Of a stretch of 39,521 nt of DNA, positions 30,709 to 38,194 are shown piece after piece. The notes under the pieces are model-generated. The model worked only from the letters and a program-made list of their open reading frames with translations. It searched no databases and was not told the DNA's origin. How positions within the stretch are numbered: the first letter of the stretch is position 1; each line of letters opens with the position of its first letter. Both the position numbers and the translations under genes were made by a program. The DNA lies in IMG/VR virus record IMGVR_UViG_3300021090_000062, positions 1 to 39,521 of that record. One strand, given 5' to 3'. The stretch is from a virus.

Positions 30709-31168
30709 TCACCATTTGTTCTACTTTCAATCTGATGTCTTCTCTTATCGATTTTACTGTCTTTACTACTTGCGATAACATCTCGTCTTCATCATCTAAA
30801 TCAAAATCTTTCAATTTTTCAAGCGACGCCATAGCTGGCATTAATTCATTCCTAACTCTATTCTCAATATATATTTTTATTTTTTCTGGAATATCAAATG
30901 CAGCCTGTGGAAATGGAGATTTAATAATTAATCCCTCTGCACTTCCCATACCCGTTGCGCCATTTGCTGATACAAAAACTTTTCCTGATTTTTCTTTTCT
31001 AAACAGAAATCTTGCAGTTCCCTTCATTTCTTCGGCTGAAATTCCTTTACCTGCTAATCCCGCTCCCAATCTAGCCGCATTCTCAATAATATTCATTTGA
31101 TCGCTTGTCCACTGTCCGCCGGTATCACTCCCAGCGGGGTCACGAGGTTGATTAGGGTTATATGACAT
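30701..31168 (-). CDS. Head-region protein with Pro-Ala-Gly-Ser/GGQWT motif, 155 aa
   Basis: Starts NPNQPRDPAGSDTGGQWTSD; the DPAGSxxGGQ motif recurs in the 207-residue tail-region protein. The middle is mixed alpha/beta (ARFLFRKEKSGKVFVSANGA), with a helical acidic C-terminal half (LEKLKDFDLDDEDEML). Short motifs of this kind are often attached to minor head proteins and may mark cargo for the virion. Overlaps the minor head gene by 8 bases. Confidence 0.6.
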   Translation of the reverse strand: MSYNPNQPRDPAGSDTGGQWTSDQMNIIENAARLGAGLAGKGISAEEMKGTARFLFRKEKSGKVFVSANGATGMGSAEGLIIKSPFPQAAFDIPEKIKIYIENRVRNELMPAMASLEKLKDFDLDDEDEMLSQVVKTVKSIREDIRLKVEQMVNE

Positions 31169-31169
31169 G

Positions 31170-31265
31170 TCATTTACTCCAATCCCAAACGGGATTATAT
31201 ACAGATGGAATTTCAGAAACTTTTCTACATCTTGAAACTTCGATTAGAAAGGCTAAAACGGCCAT
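31170..31265 (-). CDS. Possible 31-aa peptide
   Basis: Small frame beginning MAVLAFLIEVSRCRKVSEIP and ending one base before the next start codon. There is no clear RBS; the only support is its tight fit between neighbouring genes. Confidence 0.35.
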   Translation of the reverse strand: MAVLAFLIEVSRCRKVSEIPSVYNPVWDWSK

Positions 31266-31292
31266 TTCACAAAATCCGGTCGTTTGTTTTCA

Positions 31293-31652
31293 TCAGCCAG
31301 TGTACCCTTTTGAACGCGCCCAAATTTCGAGCGCAGTAAGACGTAACTCTATTCCAGCAGGGACAACGACAACTGGAGGCTCATCTCCAACAAACTGCAT
31401 AAAGACACGGTTGGTATTCTGTATGCAGATCCATTCGGAAATGCCTGCACTGTCAGCTTCACTCACACGTCCCCATGTGGAGTTGTCCTTGTTAGTGACA
31501 AAGCTGTCAAGAAATCGCCGCGTACCTGCGTCAATTCTGCCAACTTGATTTGTGATCCAAACGCCGCCGATCTTATATTCAATAACTCGCGGTTCACGTC
31601 TGATGTTCACCGTACTTTTTGCTTCGTAAATTCCAGGTTGAAAATTCATCAT
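31293..31652 (-). CDS. SH3-like small protein, 119 aa
   Basis: GGAG lies 5 bases before the ATG. QPGIYEAKSTVNIRREPRV, then a tail of beta strands (VWITNQVGRIDAGTRRFLD, EWICIQNTNRVFMQFV), has the look of an SH3-type domain (STVNIRREP). The C-terminal 15 residues form a short helix. It may bind cell-wall peptide or another head protein. No signal peptide. Position between portal and head proteins favours a virion role. Confidence 0.6.
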   Translation of the reverse strand: MMNFQPGIYEAKSTVNIRREPRVIEYKIGGVWITNQVGRIDAGTRRFLDSFVTNKDNSTWGRVSEADSAGISEWICIQNTNRVFMQFVGDEPPVVVVPAGIELRLTALEIWARSKGYTG

Positions 31653-31673
31653 AGCTCCTTTTTTATATGTGCA

Positions 31674-31769
31674 TCATGGTTTATAAATATAAATGAACGA
31701 TAGGTATTCAGGATCACATCTTGACACAAGCGTCCCTATTATTGTTGCAATAATATTTCGTTTACTCAT
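31674..31769 (-). CDS. Small basic peptide, 31 aa
   Basis: GGAG stands 6 bases before the ATG, which is the main support. The product starts MSKRNIIATIIGTLVSRCDP and ends in an aromatic stretch. Function unknown. Confidence 0.5.
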   Translation of the reverse strand: MSKRNIIATIIGTLVSRCDPEYLSFIYIYKP

Positions 31770-31780
31770 TTTGTACTCCT

Positions 31781-33193
31781 CTATACTCCCAAATTTGCAG
31801 GGTCACTAAAAAAATCTTTTGGCTGTTCTTCCGTAACCATTGCAATATATTTGCGTGCAATTTCTTCTGTCTCGCCCTTTACCACCATGCGATATTCAAT
31901 TTTTGACATTAGTCCTGAGCCAACTTCCTGCAAACTATTAGCTAATAAAACATCATGGTCTGACACAACGCTGTCATCAAAGTAAAACACCGCATCATAC
32001 TTACCCTTTGGTGCGAGATTGTTTAGTGTCGCCCAAACATCCATTGCATAGAGCAATTGATTCAACGTGTCTTCTAATGCGCTTTGTGTATCTGTAATGG
32101 TTGCATAAGTGCGTTGTTTACTGGCTTTGATTTCGGTAGCAGTTAAAGCCACTGTGTTAGGATCTGAAATTGTTCCTGTCGCCAGTCCACATGTAAATTC
32201 AATGCGCTTTAGAATTGCATCAAGTCCATTGAGAATATTTACCTCTCGCAAGGTTGGTGACCATTCCTCGAATAACTCATCTTTGCCAATAGCGCCGGAT
32301 TGATTGAGAGTGCGATACAAACGCTTAATTGGTAAAATCGGTTTTCCGTCTGCATCCCTACTAAACGCCAAAACATCTGTATATAAAGCGCGTTTGCCAG
32401 ATTCAAACTCCCACAATAAATTACTCCATTGCTCATCTGCCTGTTGGATTAACTCAGTAGCGCGGGCATAGCATGACACACCAAGCGGGGAGGTTGGATC
32501 AATACTATTAGCCAGCGGAAATTTAAAATAAGCAAACAACGGACGGTCAATACCCGTAATTGTTGCTTCGGGTTGTAAGTTTGCCCATGCCGGCACATCC
32601 CCCAGAGGGCAAACACTACCGAGTGTATTTTGCGTTTGACTTTTGAAGGCATTATTAATTATCTTGTATCCCGCGTTAGTCATTGCATGAGATTCAAGGC
32701 GAGTATAATAATTTTGTCCGATTATTTTCGTGTCTGCAAACACACAGGCCGTCATCCCATTTTCATCAAACGCAACCGGATAAAATTGATCTGCTTGCAC
32801 AAAGTCAACTATAACTTTGTCGCCCTTTGGATATGGCTTCATCATTAGCCCACCCTTTGCCACTCCAAATTCTACTTTTTGCCGAATATCCTTAAGTGCA
32901 TTTACCATTTGCAAATACAGATAATCAGCGCGCGGGCTTCCTGATATTTCGCACTCCATTTCAATGGTGACGGCGCGAGATATTTCGGAGGCAATGGCAG
33001 CGGGTAATTGCAATGACTTTATATCGGCATTTAACCACGATGCCTGATTCATGTACATAAGAGTCCATGTTTGCAACGCATCCACCATAAGCGGGGAGAT
33101 TGCAACATTTATATTCAACGCTTGTTTTACGCTCGAAGTGTTTAACATTTTATTTATTTGCTCCCGTATCCATTGAAGGATTTTTTGAAACAT
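31781..33193 (-). CDS. Portal protein
   Basis: 470 residues. A helical N-terminus is followed by the SPP1-gp6-like middle (VDFVQADQFYPVAFDENGMT, TDTQSALEDTLNQLLYAMDV) and a late helical region with LSKIEYRMVVKG-type residues; the stem-like GTISDPNTVALTATEIKASK segment is characteristic of this group. It forms the ring through which DNA enters the head and to which the terminase docks. Placed just downstream of the terminase set and upstream of the minor head genes. Confidence 0.85.
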   Translation of the reverse strand: MFQKILQWIREQINKMLNTSSVKQALNINVAISPLMVDALQTWTLMYMNQASWLNADIKSLQLPAAIASEISRAVTIEMECEISGSPRADYLYLQMVNALKDIRQKVEFGVAKGGLMMKPYPKGDKVIVDFVQADQFYPVAFDENGMTACVFADTKIIGQNYYTRLESHAMTNAGYKIINNAFKSQTQNTLGSVCPLGDVPAWANLQPEATITGIDRPLFAYFKFPLANSIDPTSPLGVSCYARATELIQQADEQWSNLLWEFESGKRALYTDVLAFSRDADGKPILPIKRLYRTLNQSGAIGKDELFEEWSPTLREVNILNGLDAILKRIEFTCGLATGTISDPNTVALTATEIKASKQRTYATITDTQSALEDTLNQLLYAMDVWATLNNLAPKGKYDAVFYFDDSVVSDHDVLLANSLQEVGSGLMSKIEYRMVVKGETEEIARKYIAMVTEEQPKDFFSDPANLGV

Positions 33194-33203
33194 GATTTAC
33201 CTC

Positions 33204-34097
33204 TTAAGCGTCCGCAATTAACACCATAATAATTGACGCATCACATCTATTTGTATTTGCCGCTGTGCCACCTGCAAGTACTGACACTTTCCAATCTGCA
33301 CCAGTAGGTAGTTTTTGAAATGATAAATTATCATGACTGTCTGTATTTGCTGGAACATAATCATTATCTAGAAAATGATAAACAGTCGATAAACTTCTGT
33401 CTAATGTATTGACTGTACCCCTTAATCTCATATCCATCGGGTTGCCGATTGCGTGGGTAGTCCAGGAATGCAGATAAGCCGTATAACCCGCAGGAACACG
33501 CCCACGCCCTGACAGTGATTTATTTCCGCCCGCCGTGATCTGCTCCACTTCCACTGTACCGCCATTGATACGTAATCGAATATTGCCCGCCGCTACCTTC
33601 CCGCTACCAACTGATGTGACCTCCATCCATAGCACAGCATTCACACCAGTTAAGACAGCAGTAACTAAGGTAGTGCCATTTAGAATAATATTCGCGCTTT
33701 CAGTCAGAGTATTATTCGAGTCAAGATAAACAACTTTGACAGTTCCCACCCCCGTACCCTGCGGGTTTCCATCATCCGCCGCGCTTGATGAAATAATATC
33801 AAGCGTTGAATTGGAAAGCTCAGGATAATCGGCAACGGAATTGTCAAACTCTTTTACATCGTTCAATATGGAAGTGGAAGTGAAGCCTGCCCTACGCGCC
33901 ATAAGCTGCCAAACCATTGCCACATGCCCAGCCCAAAATCCAGATAATTGAATCGGCTCTATCATTGATTCCGAAACAACAATAGGCAAAGTCGTTACCT
34001 CGACTCTTACCGGATTGTCAGTATCATGTGCAAAGCCGTCTTTGTCATATAAAGATACTTCCTGTGTTTGTATGCCATTGGCATTGGCGTCTGTCAT
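33204..34097 (-). CDS. Putative virion protein, 297 aa
   Basis: ATG at 34097 in a TAATG overlap, with GGAGG upstream. Beta-rich and Gly/Thr/Asn-rich, with segments such as TLVTAVLTGVNAVLWMEVTS and KSLSGRGRVPAGYTAYLHSW, resembling head fibre or decoration domains. Between terminase/SH3 genes and the portal. No catalytic motif or membrane segment. Assignment is by composition and position. Confidence 0.5.
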   Translation of the reverse strand: MTDANANGIQTQEVSLYDKDGFAHDTDNPVRVEVTTLPIVVSESMIEPIQLSGFWAGHVAMVWQLMARRAGFTSTSILNDVKEFDNSVADYPELSNSTLDIISSSAADDGNPQGTGVGTVKVVYLDSNNTLTESANIILNGTTLVTAVLTGVNAVLWMEVTSVGSGKVAAGNIRLRINGGTVEVEQITAGGNKSLSGRGRVPAGYTAYLHSWTTHAIGNPMDMRLRGTVNTLDRSLSTVYHFLDNDYVPANTDSHDNLSFQKLPTGADWKVSVLAGGTAANTNRCDASIIMVLIADA

Positions 34098-34423
34098 TAT
34101 TGACCTCCACATAAATCAGACAATCGAATCCATTGCGCCGGCTTTATCATTACCCATGACCTGTCAGCACCATGAGACTGCTCACGGAGGCGAACGATAG
34201 TACCGGTACTCAGTAGATATAGGGGGATAAGTCCATCGTGCGGACTTCCATACACGGGCACATTGTCATCACAAATCACGCCCTCGCGCGGGAGGGTGTT
34301 ACCCATGATGACATCATCTTCAACTGCAATGACGGACAAACCATCCCCATGCAACGGATAATTACTCGGCAATGGATAGACATAAATAACGAACATTAGT
34401 AAAAGCTGTATAAGTTTTTTCAT
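34097..34423 (-). CDS. Secreted SH3-like protein, 108 aa
   Basis: A Sec-type signal peptide occupies residues 1-20 (KKLIQLLLMFVIYVYP). The mature part has beta strands ending with LLSTGTIVRLREQ and WVMIKPAQWIRLSDL, typical of bacterial SH3 domains. An exported SH3 protein in the late region could bind the cell wall, as an exclusion factor or lysis helper. No enzymatic domain is attached. Confidence 0.65.
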   Translation of the reverse strand: MKKLIQLLLMFVIYVYPLPSNYPLHGDGLSVIAVEDDVIMGNTLPREGVICDDNVPVYGSPHDGLIPLYLLSTGTIVRLREQSHGADRSWVMIKPAQWIRLSDLCGGQ

Positions 34424-34427
34424 TGAC

Positions 34428-34613
34428 TTACCTCTGTTGAGATTCTATAAATAATTTTGCAAGTTCAATTGGCGATTCCAAACACACAATCCATCTACCC
34501 GTAGTTGTTAGGATTTCCGAACCACTACCAATTACAGGAATAATTCTTTCAATCAAATCAGCGCGTAAATAAAACTTCTTAAAATCACAGGAAGTAAGTT
34601 CTATGAGTTTCAT
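34428..34613 (-). CDS. FlbD-like small protein, 61 aa
   Basis: Starts in a TAATG overlap with the terminase stop. The whole protein follows the FlbD/YlzI pattern: IELTSCDFKKFYLRADLIER, then a Gly, a Thr-Gly-x-Trp-x-Val turn and an ES-containing terminal helix. In bacteria FlbD is a small protein tied to flagellar genes, with a little-understood role. A phage copy directly behind the terminase gene is unusual; other small beta-rich proteins can look alike at this length. Confidence 0.6.
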   Translation of the reverse strand: MKLIELTSCDFKKFYLRADLIERIIPVIGSGSEILTTTGRWIVCLESPIELAKLFIESQQR

Positions 34614-36163
34614 TACTGACCTCTCACACGCCAAACAAGATTTAAAGCATAGCGAACGGAATCTATGCTGTGATTATCACGATCTGGATACTCAGAAATA
34701 TATTCCTCTTGTGAATTTTTCTCGTATTCATAATTGCTAAATTCTTCCTGCGTATATGGACATCGTTTTGGGTCAATAATAATAGATGTTAAATTTTCCA
34801 GCCAACGCAATGAATACTTAAGGCTTCCAGCAGGCTTTTCGCTTCCTCTAACGGTTGCGCCATATTTTTTAAAATCACCGATTGCTTTAGGTTCTGCAGA
34901 ATCACAAATCAATAAATCTGAATCGTTGTAACCATATTCTTTTATCTCTTTATATAAATCTTCATTGCTTGATTTCCATTTCCTAACCTCGCCAAAAATA
35001 TACAGAATTCTTTGAGCCGCATTGAAATAGCATTTTGAATAATGAGCGGGATCAATTGCAAAGCCCCAATCTAATCCATTGTGAGTAGGTTCAAATTCCT
35101 TTATTTCATCATCTGTAATTGTTCTTAATACAACATTTTCAAATACAGTACCACCCGTTCCTGTAACATCACCTAAATATTCATTATTAAATGCTTTTAA
35201 ATTTACACTTTTTAAGTGTTCAGCTTCCGCAATAAACACATCGCCAAGCCAATCATGAGGAATATTCAAATAATTGCTTGTGTGTTGATACTGAGTAGCT
35301 TTGGGTACTAAGCAATACTTGTTTATCCAATTTTGTGCCGAACGTGGGGGATTCCAAGATTTAATAAACCACATCCTATCACCGCCACGTAACGACTGCT
35401 CAATTTTTCTTATATGCTCCGCAGATTTGGCTTGATCTGCTTCTTCAACCCATAATATGCCAAGATACCCAAATGTCGGCTTCAATGATTTTATTTTGCC
35501 AACATCATCCAATCCGCGAAAGTATATTTTTTGCCCAGTTGGAAGATACTCAATTTCCATTGGAGACATAATGCACTTGAACTCATCCGATAAACCTAAC
35601 TCGCTAATTGCCCACTGCAACTGTGAATAAACACTATCACGAAGCGTGTTGCCCACCTGCCTCGTTGCCAGAGCGTGAACCAATGGATTATTCTTAATCA
35701 GATAAATAATTGCCAATGAAGCAAATGAGGATTTAGTAGAGCCGCGTCCACCCTTGAGAAGATACTCAGTATGTAAGCCTGCTTTTATGTCCCGGTAAAC
35801 GTCCAGAAAATCAGGCGCAATAATATCAGCGGGAATGTCAAACGATTTATTGTCACCAGTTGCATTTGAATGACTTAGATTTATATCTATCTTCGCCGGG
35901 CCGTCCAAATGATTGGCAACGAACTTGCTCAAATCAATATATTCTTTGGCATTGAGTTTTATCTTTGGCCGATGTCCTTTCCCCGCTTTAGAAAAGTCAA
36001 GATAGCCCGTTGCAAGTGCCTCTACTAATCTGCGCGCAAAATATGTCTTGTCCTGAATATTCCATTCAGCAACAAGCATATCCGCAATAGCACGACCTTT
36101 GGGAGGACCTCCCTTTGGATTTGGGGACGGCCCTCCTTTTACCCACAACGGATTACCGGGCAT
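34613..36163 (-). CDS. terL: Large terminase subunit with N-terminal DUF5681-like domain
   Basis: 516 residues. The N-terminus PGNPLWVKGGPSPNPKGGPP is a DUF5681-like motif, with a helical stretch to about residue 90. The ATPase has GGRGSTKS at 138-145 (Walker A) and LWVEEAD at 237-243 (Walker B). The nuclease has Asp365 (LDWGFAIDP), Asp421 (CDSAEP) and Asp496/Asp501 (DNHSIDS). It packages DNA into the portal. No separate small terminase gene was found, so the fused N-terminal domain may take its place. Confidence 0.93.
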   Translation of the reverse strand: MPGNPLWVKGGPSPNPKGGPPKGRAIADMLVAEWNIQDKTYFARRLVEALATGYLDFSKAGKGHRPKIKLNAKEYIDLSKFVANHLDGPAKIDINLSHSNATGDNKSFDIPADIIAPDFLDVYRDIKAGLHTEYLLKGGRGSTKSSFASLAIIYLIKNNPLVHALATRQVGNTLRDSVYSQLQWAISELGLSDEFKCIMSPMEIEYLPTGQKIYFRGLDDVGKIKSLKPTFGYLGILWVEEADQAKSAEHIRKIEQSLRGGDRMWFIKSWNPPRSAQNWINKYCLVPKATQYQHTSNYLNIPHDWLGDVFIAEAEHLKSVNLKAFNNEYLGDVTGTGGTVFENVVLRTITDDEIKEFEPTHNGLDWGFAIDPAHYSKCYFNAAQRILYIFGEVRKWKSSNEDLYKEIKEYGYNDSDLLICDSAEPKAIGDFKKYGATVRGSEKPAGSLKYSLRWLENLTSIIIDPKRCPYTQEEFSNYEYEKNSQEEYISEYPDRDNHSIDSVRYALNLVWRVRGQ

Positions 36164-36170
36164 TTACTTT

Positions 36171-36299
36171 TTATCCAATTAAAACCAAAACTGTCCAAAT
36201 CACCATAAGAATAAACGGCACATTTAGACCTACCACTAAACCAAGTAAAAGCACGATAGCCCAATATAGACACAGGGTTGCAATTGTTCCTTTGTTCAT
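36171..36299 (-). CDS. Small membrane protein, holin-like, 42 aa
   Basis: AAGGA lies 6 bases before the ATG. Two hydrophobic helices (about 6-24 and 27-41) with a short Asn/Pro turn give a hairpin membrane protein, MNKGTIATLCLYWAIVLLLG at the start. It is adjacent to another two-helix protein and a membrane coiled-coil protein, a cluster typical of phage lysis genes. Holin function is inferred. Confidence 0.55.
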   Translation of the reverse strand: MNKGTIATLCLYWAIVLLLGLVVGLNVPFILMVIWTVLVLIG

Positions 36300-36301
36300 A
36301 A

Positions 36302-36514
36302 TTATCCTTTTGTCTTTCGGAAACCCTCAAATCCGCGCTTGACAAAAAACGCGCGGACTGGAGCGCCAACGATCTCTACGCCGAGCTTTAGTAAAACGTA
36401 GACGATGAAGGCGAGCAGGGTCGGCTCATCAAGAGGAAAGTCAGGTAGGAATTGTTTGATAACTCCATACACCAGGGCAAGACCAAGAACTAAAATACTG
36501 TATTCAAGTTTCAT
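36302..36514 (-). CDS. Small membrane protein, holin candidate, 70 aa
   Basis: AGGAG upstream. Two hydrophobic helices (about 4-22 and 32-50) with an acidic turn (DFPLDEP) and a basic C-terminal tail (KRGFEGFRKTKG) give the usual class II holin layout. No endolysin gene was recognised beside it. Best holin candidate in the genome, by topology only. Confidence 0.6.
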   Translation of the reverse strand: MKLEYSILVLGLALVYGVIKQFLPDFPLDEPTLLAFIVYVLLKLGVEIVGAPVRAFFVKRGFEGFRKTKG

Positions 36515-36567
36515 TATTATTATTCTCCTATAATTCTTTACGCATCAGGCAGAATTGCCCGGTGGTT

Positions 36568-37050
36568 TCACTTTATAGACAGCTTGCCAGTTGCGCGCCT
36601 CAACGCGCCTAGTTCCGTTCCGTATTTTGCAATAGTCTCTGTATGTTCTGCGACCAACGCCTCCAACTCCCTGATGCGTTTTATTCTCTTATCATTTACG
36701 GATTGCAATTGTACGACCTGATTCATCAGGCTGGCTTTTATCATATTCACGGTCAATAATTCCTGTCTAAGCGTTTCGATGTCTATGTGCATCCTATCCA
36801 ATTCTTCACGCTTCGACTTCCGTTCTTTTTTCAGTTCGTCAAACATTTTCTGATTTTGTTCTATAAAACTGAAAACCTGCTCCTGTAGTTCGCGCTGTAT
36901 TTTAGTATTTGTTTCATCTGTGTCTGCAATTATTTTGCTTGTCTCTGCCTTGTTCTTGTTTCTATTGAGCCATGAATTCAGCACAGAGGCAAGGTATCCA
37001 AACACCGCACCGAGTAAGGCGGGAAACATGGCCGTTAAAAGTTCACTCAT
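36568..37050 (-). CDS. Membrane-anchored coiled-coil protein, spanin-like, 160 aa
   Basis: The ATG at 37050 overlaps the HD-GYP gene by 8 bases; GGTGGGG lies upstream. An N-terminal membrane helix (LLTAMFPALLGAVFGYLASV) precedes about 110 residues of coiled coil. That is the layout of an inner-membrane spanin, or of phage membrane proteins that hold lysis or cell-wall factors. The host may have a single membrane, in which case a spanin would be surprising, so the function is left open. Confidence 0.6.
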   Translation of the reverse strand: MSELLTAMFPALLGAVFGYLASVLNSWLNRNKNKAETSKIIADTDETNTKIQRELQEQVFSFIEQNQKMFDELKKERKSKREELDRMHIDIETLRQELLTVNMIKASLMNQVVQLQSVNDKRIKRIRELEALVAEHTETIAKYGTELGALRRATGKLSIK

Positions 37051-37636
37051 ACCCCACCATCGCTCGCTTAAATGCGGCGTATATTTCGGGATCAAACTTT
37101 GTCCCACTTTCCATGTCCATAATTTTCAAAGCCTCGGTAATGGTACGTGCTTTACGATCTGACCTAGTGTTTGTGATTGCATCATAGCAATCAACAGGAG
37201 AGAGCATCCTTGCCCAGAGAGATATTTGCAGTCCGATTAGTTTTTCTGGATACCCTGTCCCGTCCCAGTTTTCATGGTGCTGCCTAATGGCCTCTTCAAT
37301 ACGTGGATCGAAGCGCATATCCTTGATAAGATCAGCCCCGTTATTGGAATGTCCTTTCATGGTATCCATGTTTGACACTGAAAATTTGCGCCTATGCAAA
37401 ACATTATCAGGTATTCCAATCTTGCCAATATCATGAAGTATTGCAACATATTTCAACAGTACAATATCCGAGGTCGGAATATTCATTTCCTGCGCGAGAA
37501 CCTCTATTCGCGCCGCCATCCGCATACCATGTCCTTCTTCCCAAGTATCCACCAAAGTTAATGCATTGTTTGCAAACTCAGCAACCGCATCCAGGCGTAG
37601 AAGATTATCCGAACTCATTGATATTACATTTTTCAT
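37043..37636 (-). CDS. HD-GYP domain phosphodiesterase
   Basis: 197 residues, the whole of which is one HD-GYP domain. H36 in GHGMRM, HD at 68-69 (LHDIGKIGIP), His96 (KGHSNNGAD), HHENWDGTGYP at 120-130 and Asp149 make a complete catalytic set of a metal-dependent cyclic-di-GMP (or other cyclic dinucleotide) phosphodiesterase. No sensor domain or signal peptide is attached. A promoter lies upstream, with a TACT[C/G]AGTA site in its spacer. It could change host c-di-GMP signalling or remove defence-derived cyclic nucleotides. Confidence 0.9.
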   Translation of the reverse strand: MKNVISMSSDNLLRLDAVAEFANNALTLVDTWEEGHGMRMAARIEVLAQEMNIPTSDIVLLKYVAILHDIGKIGIPDNVLHRRKFSVSNMDTMKGHSNNGADLIKDMRFDPRIEEAIRQHHENWDGTGYPEKLIGLQISLWARMLSPVDCYDAITNTRSDRKARTITEALKIMDMESGTKFDPEIYAAFKRAMVGYE

Positions 37637-37708
37637 AATTCAATTTTATTTTTCTAAATAATCATCTAAAGGTGTACACTATCCTTTAGGAAGAAATACA
37701 ACGATAAA

Positions 37709-37729
37709 ATTATAGCACAATACTCAGTA
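37709..37729 (-). promoter_or_regulatory. Promoter -10 box with TACT[C/G]AGTA site in the spacer, upstream of HD-GYP
   Basis: A consensus TATAAT on the minus strand (37714-37709) has TACTGAGTA six bases upstream (37729-37721), between the -10 and expected -35 positions. No good -35 box is visible, so activation or repression at the 9-mer is plausible. Confidence 0.5.
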
Positions 37730-37743
37730 GGGGAGAGAAGAAA

Positions 37744-38154
37744 CTATTCCAACTCCATAGTTGCGAGTAATGCAGCGCGACATATTGCAAGTGGTACGGT
37801 TTTACCAAAGGCTTCAAAACCAAGCCCGAAGTTGCACGACCATTCACCGCGCAATAATTCAGGATCGCGCTTGCAAACTTTTACAACGTCGCAACCATTC
37901 TCATTACACAGTTTTTCTACCACTAGCCAAGCCGAAACAAGATCATCAGAATAATCTTTGTATGCGGTGTAGCGCCATTTGTGGCACTCTGAACACCAAG
38001 ACCGAGCACCACAATATCTCATCTGACTCCCGCAATAAGCACAAAGACAATCGTCAACTAATAGTTCTTTTGACGGAAGTCCCATCACAAAATGCGCTAT
38101 GTGCCAATCCAGCGTTACACCTGCGGGCATATTCAAAATATCATTTCTATTCAT
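37744..38154 (-). CDS. Phage ABA-sandwich-like protein with inserted zinc motif, 136 aa
   Basis: GGA upstream of the ATG. NRNDILNMPAGVTLDWHIAH and DYSDDLVSAWLVVEKL match a small phage family (ABA sandwich) found near early or regulatory genes. Between these is CAYCGSQMRYCGARSWCSEC, a zinc-ribbon-like insertion with four or more Cys. It probably binds metal; its role is unknown. Only 15 bases separate its end from the TACT[C/G]AGTA site of the HD-GYP promoter. Confidence 0.65.
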   Translation of the reverse strand: MNRNDILNMPAGVTLDWHIAHFVMGLPSKELLVDDCLCAYCGSQMRYCGARSWCSECHKWRYTAYKDYSDDLVSAWLVVEKLCNENGCDVVKVCKRDPELLRGEWSCNFGLGFEAFGKTVPLAICRAALLATMELE

Positions 38155-38194
38155 TGTTTTTCCTTTTCACGTGACGCGCACGCATGGTAGGCAC

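Larger units (their letters stand above)
29..37729. repeat. Dispersed near-palindromic 9-mer TACT[C/G]AGTA, 27 copies
   Basis: Exact copies start at 29, 853, 1953, 2403, 6802, 7300, 8431, 9235, 9608, 10786, 11029, 12067, 13365, 14340, 15317, 16114, 21221, 26147, 28616, 29574, 29753, 30327, 30638, 34207, 35289, 35763 and 37721 (39417 repeats the first through the terminal repeat). Fourteen have C and 13 have G in the centre; no A or T centre was seen. Single-mismatch copies start at 6185, 10249, 11221, 21701, 22709, 32451 and 34689. Most lie inside genes and use all frames (Thr-Glu/Gln-Tyr, Leu/Ile-Leu-Ser, Tyr-Ser-Val). Confidence 0.9.
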
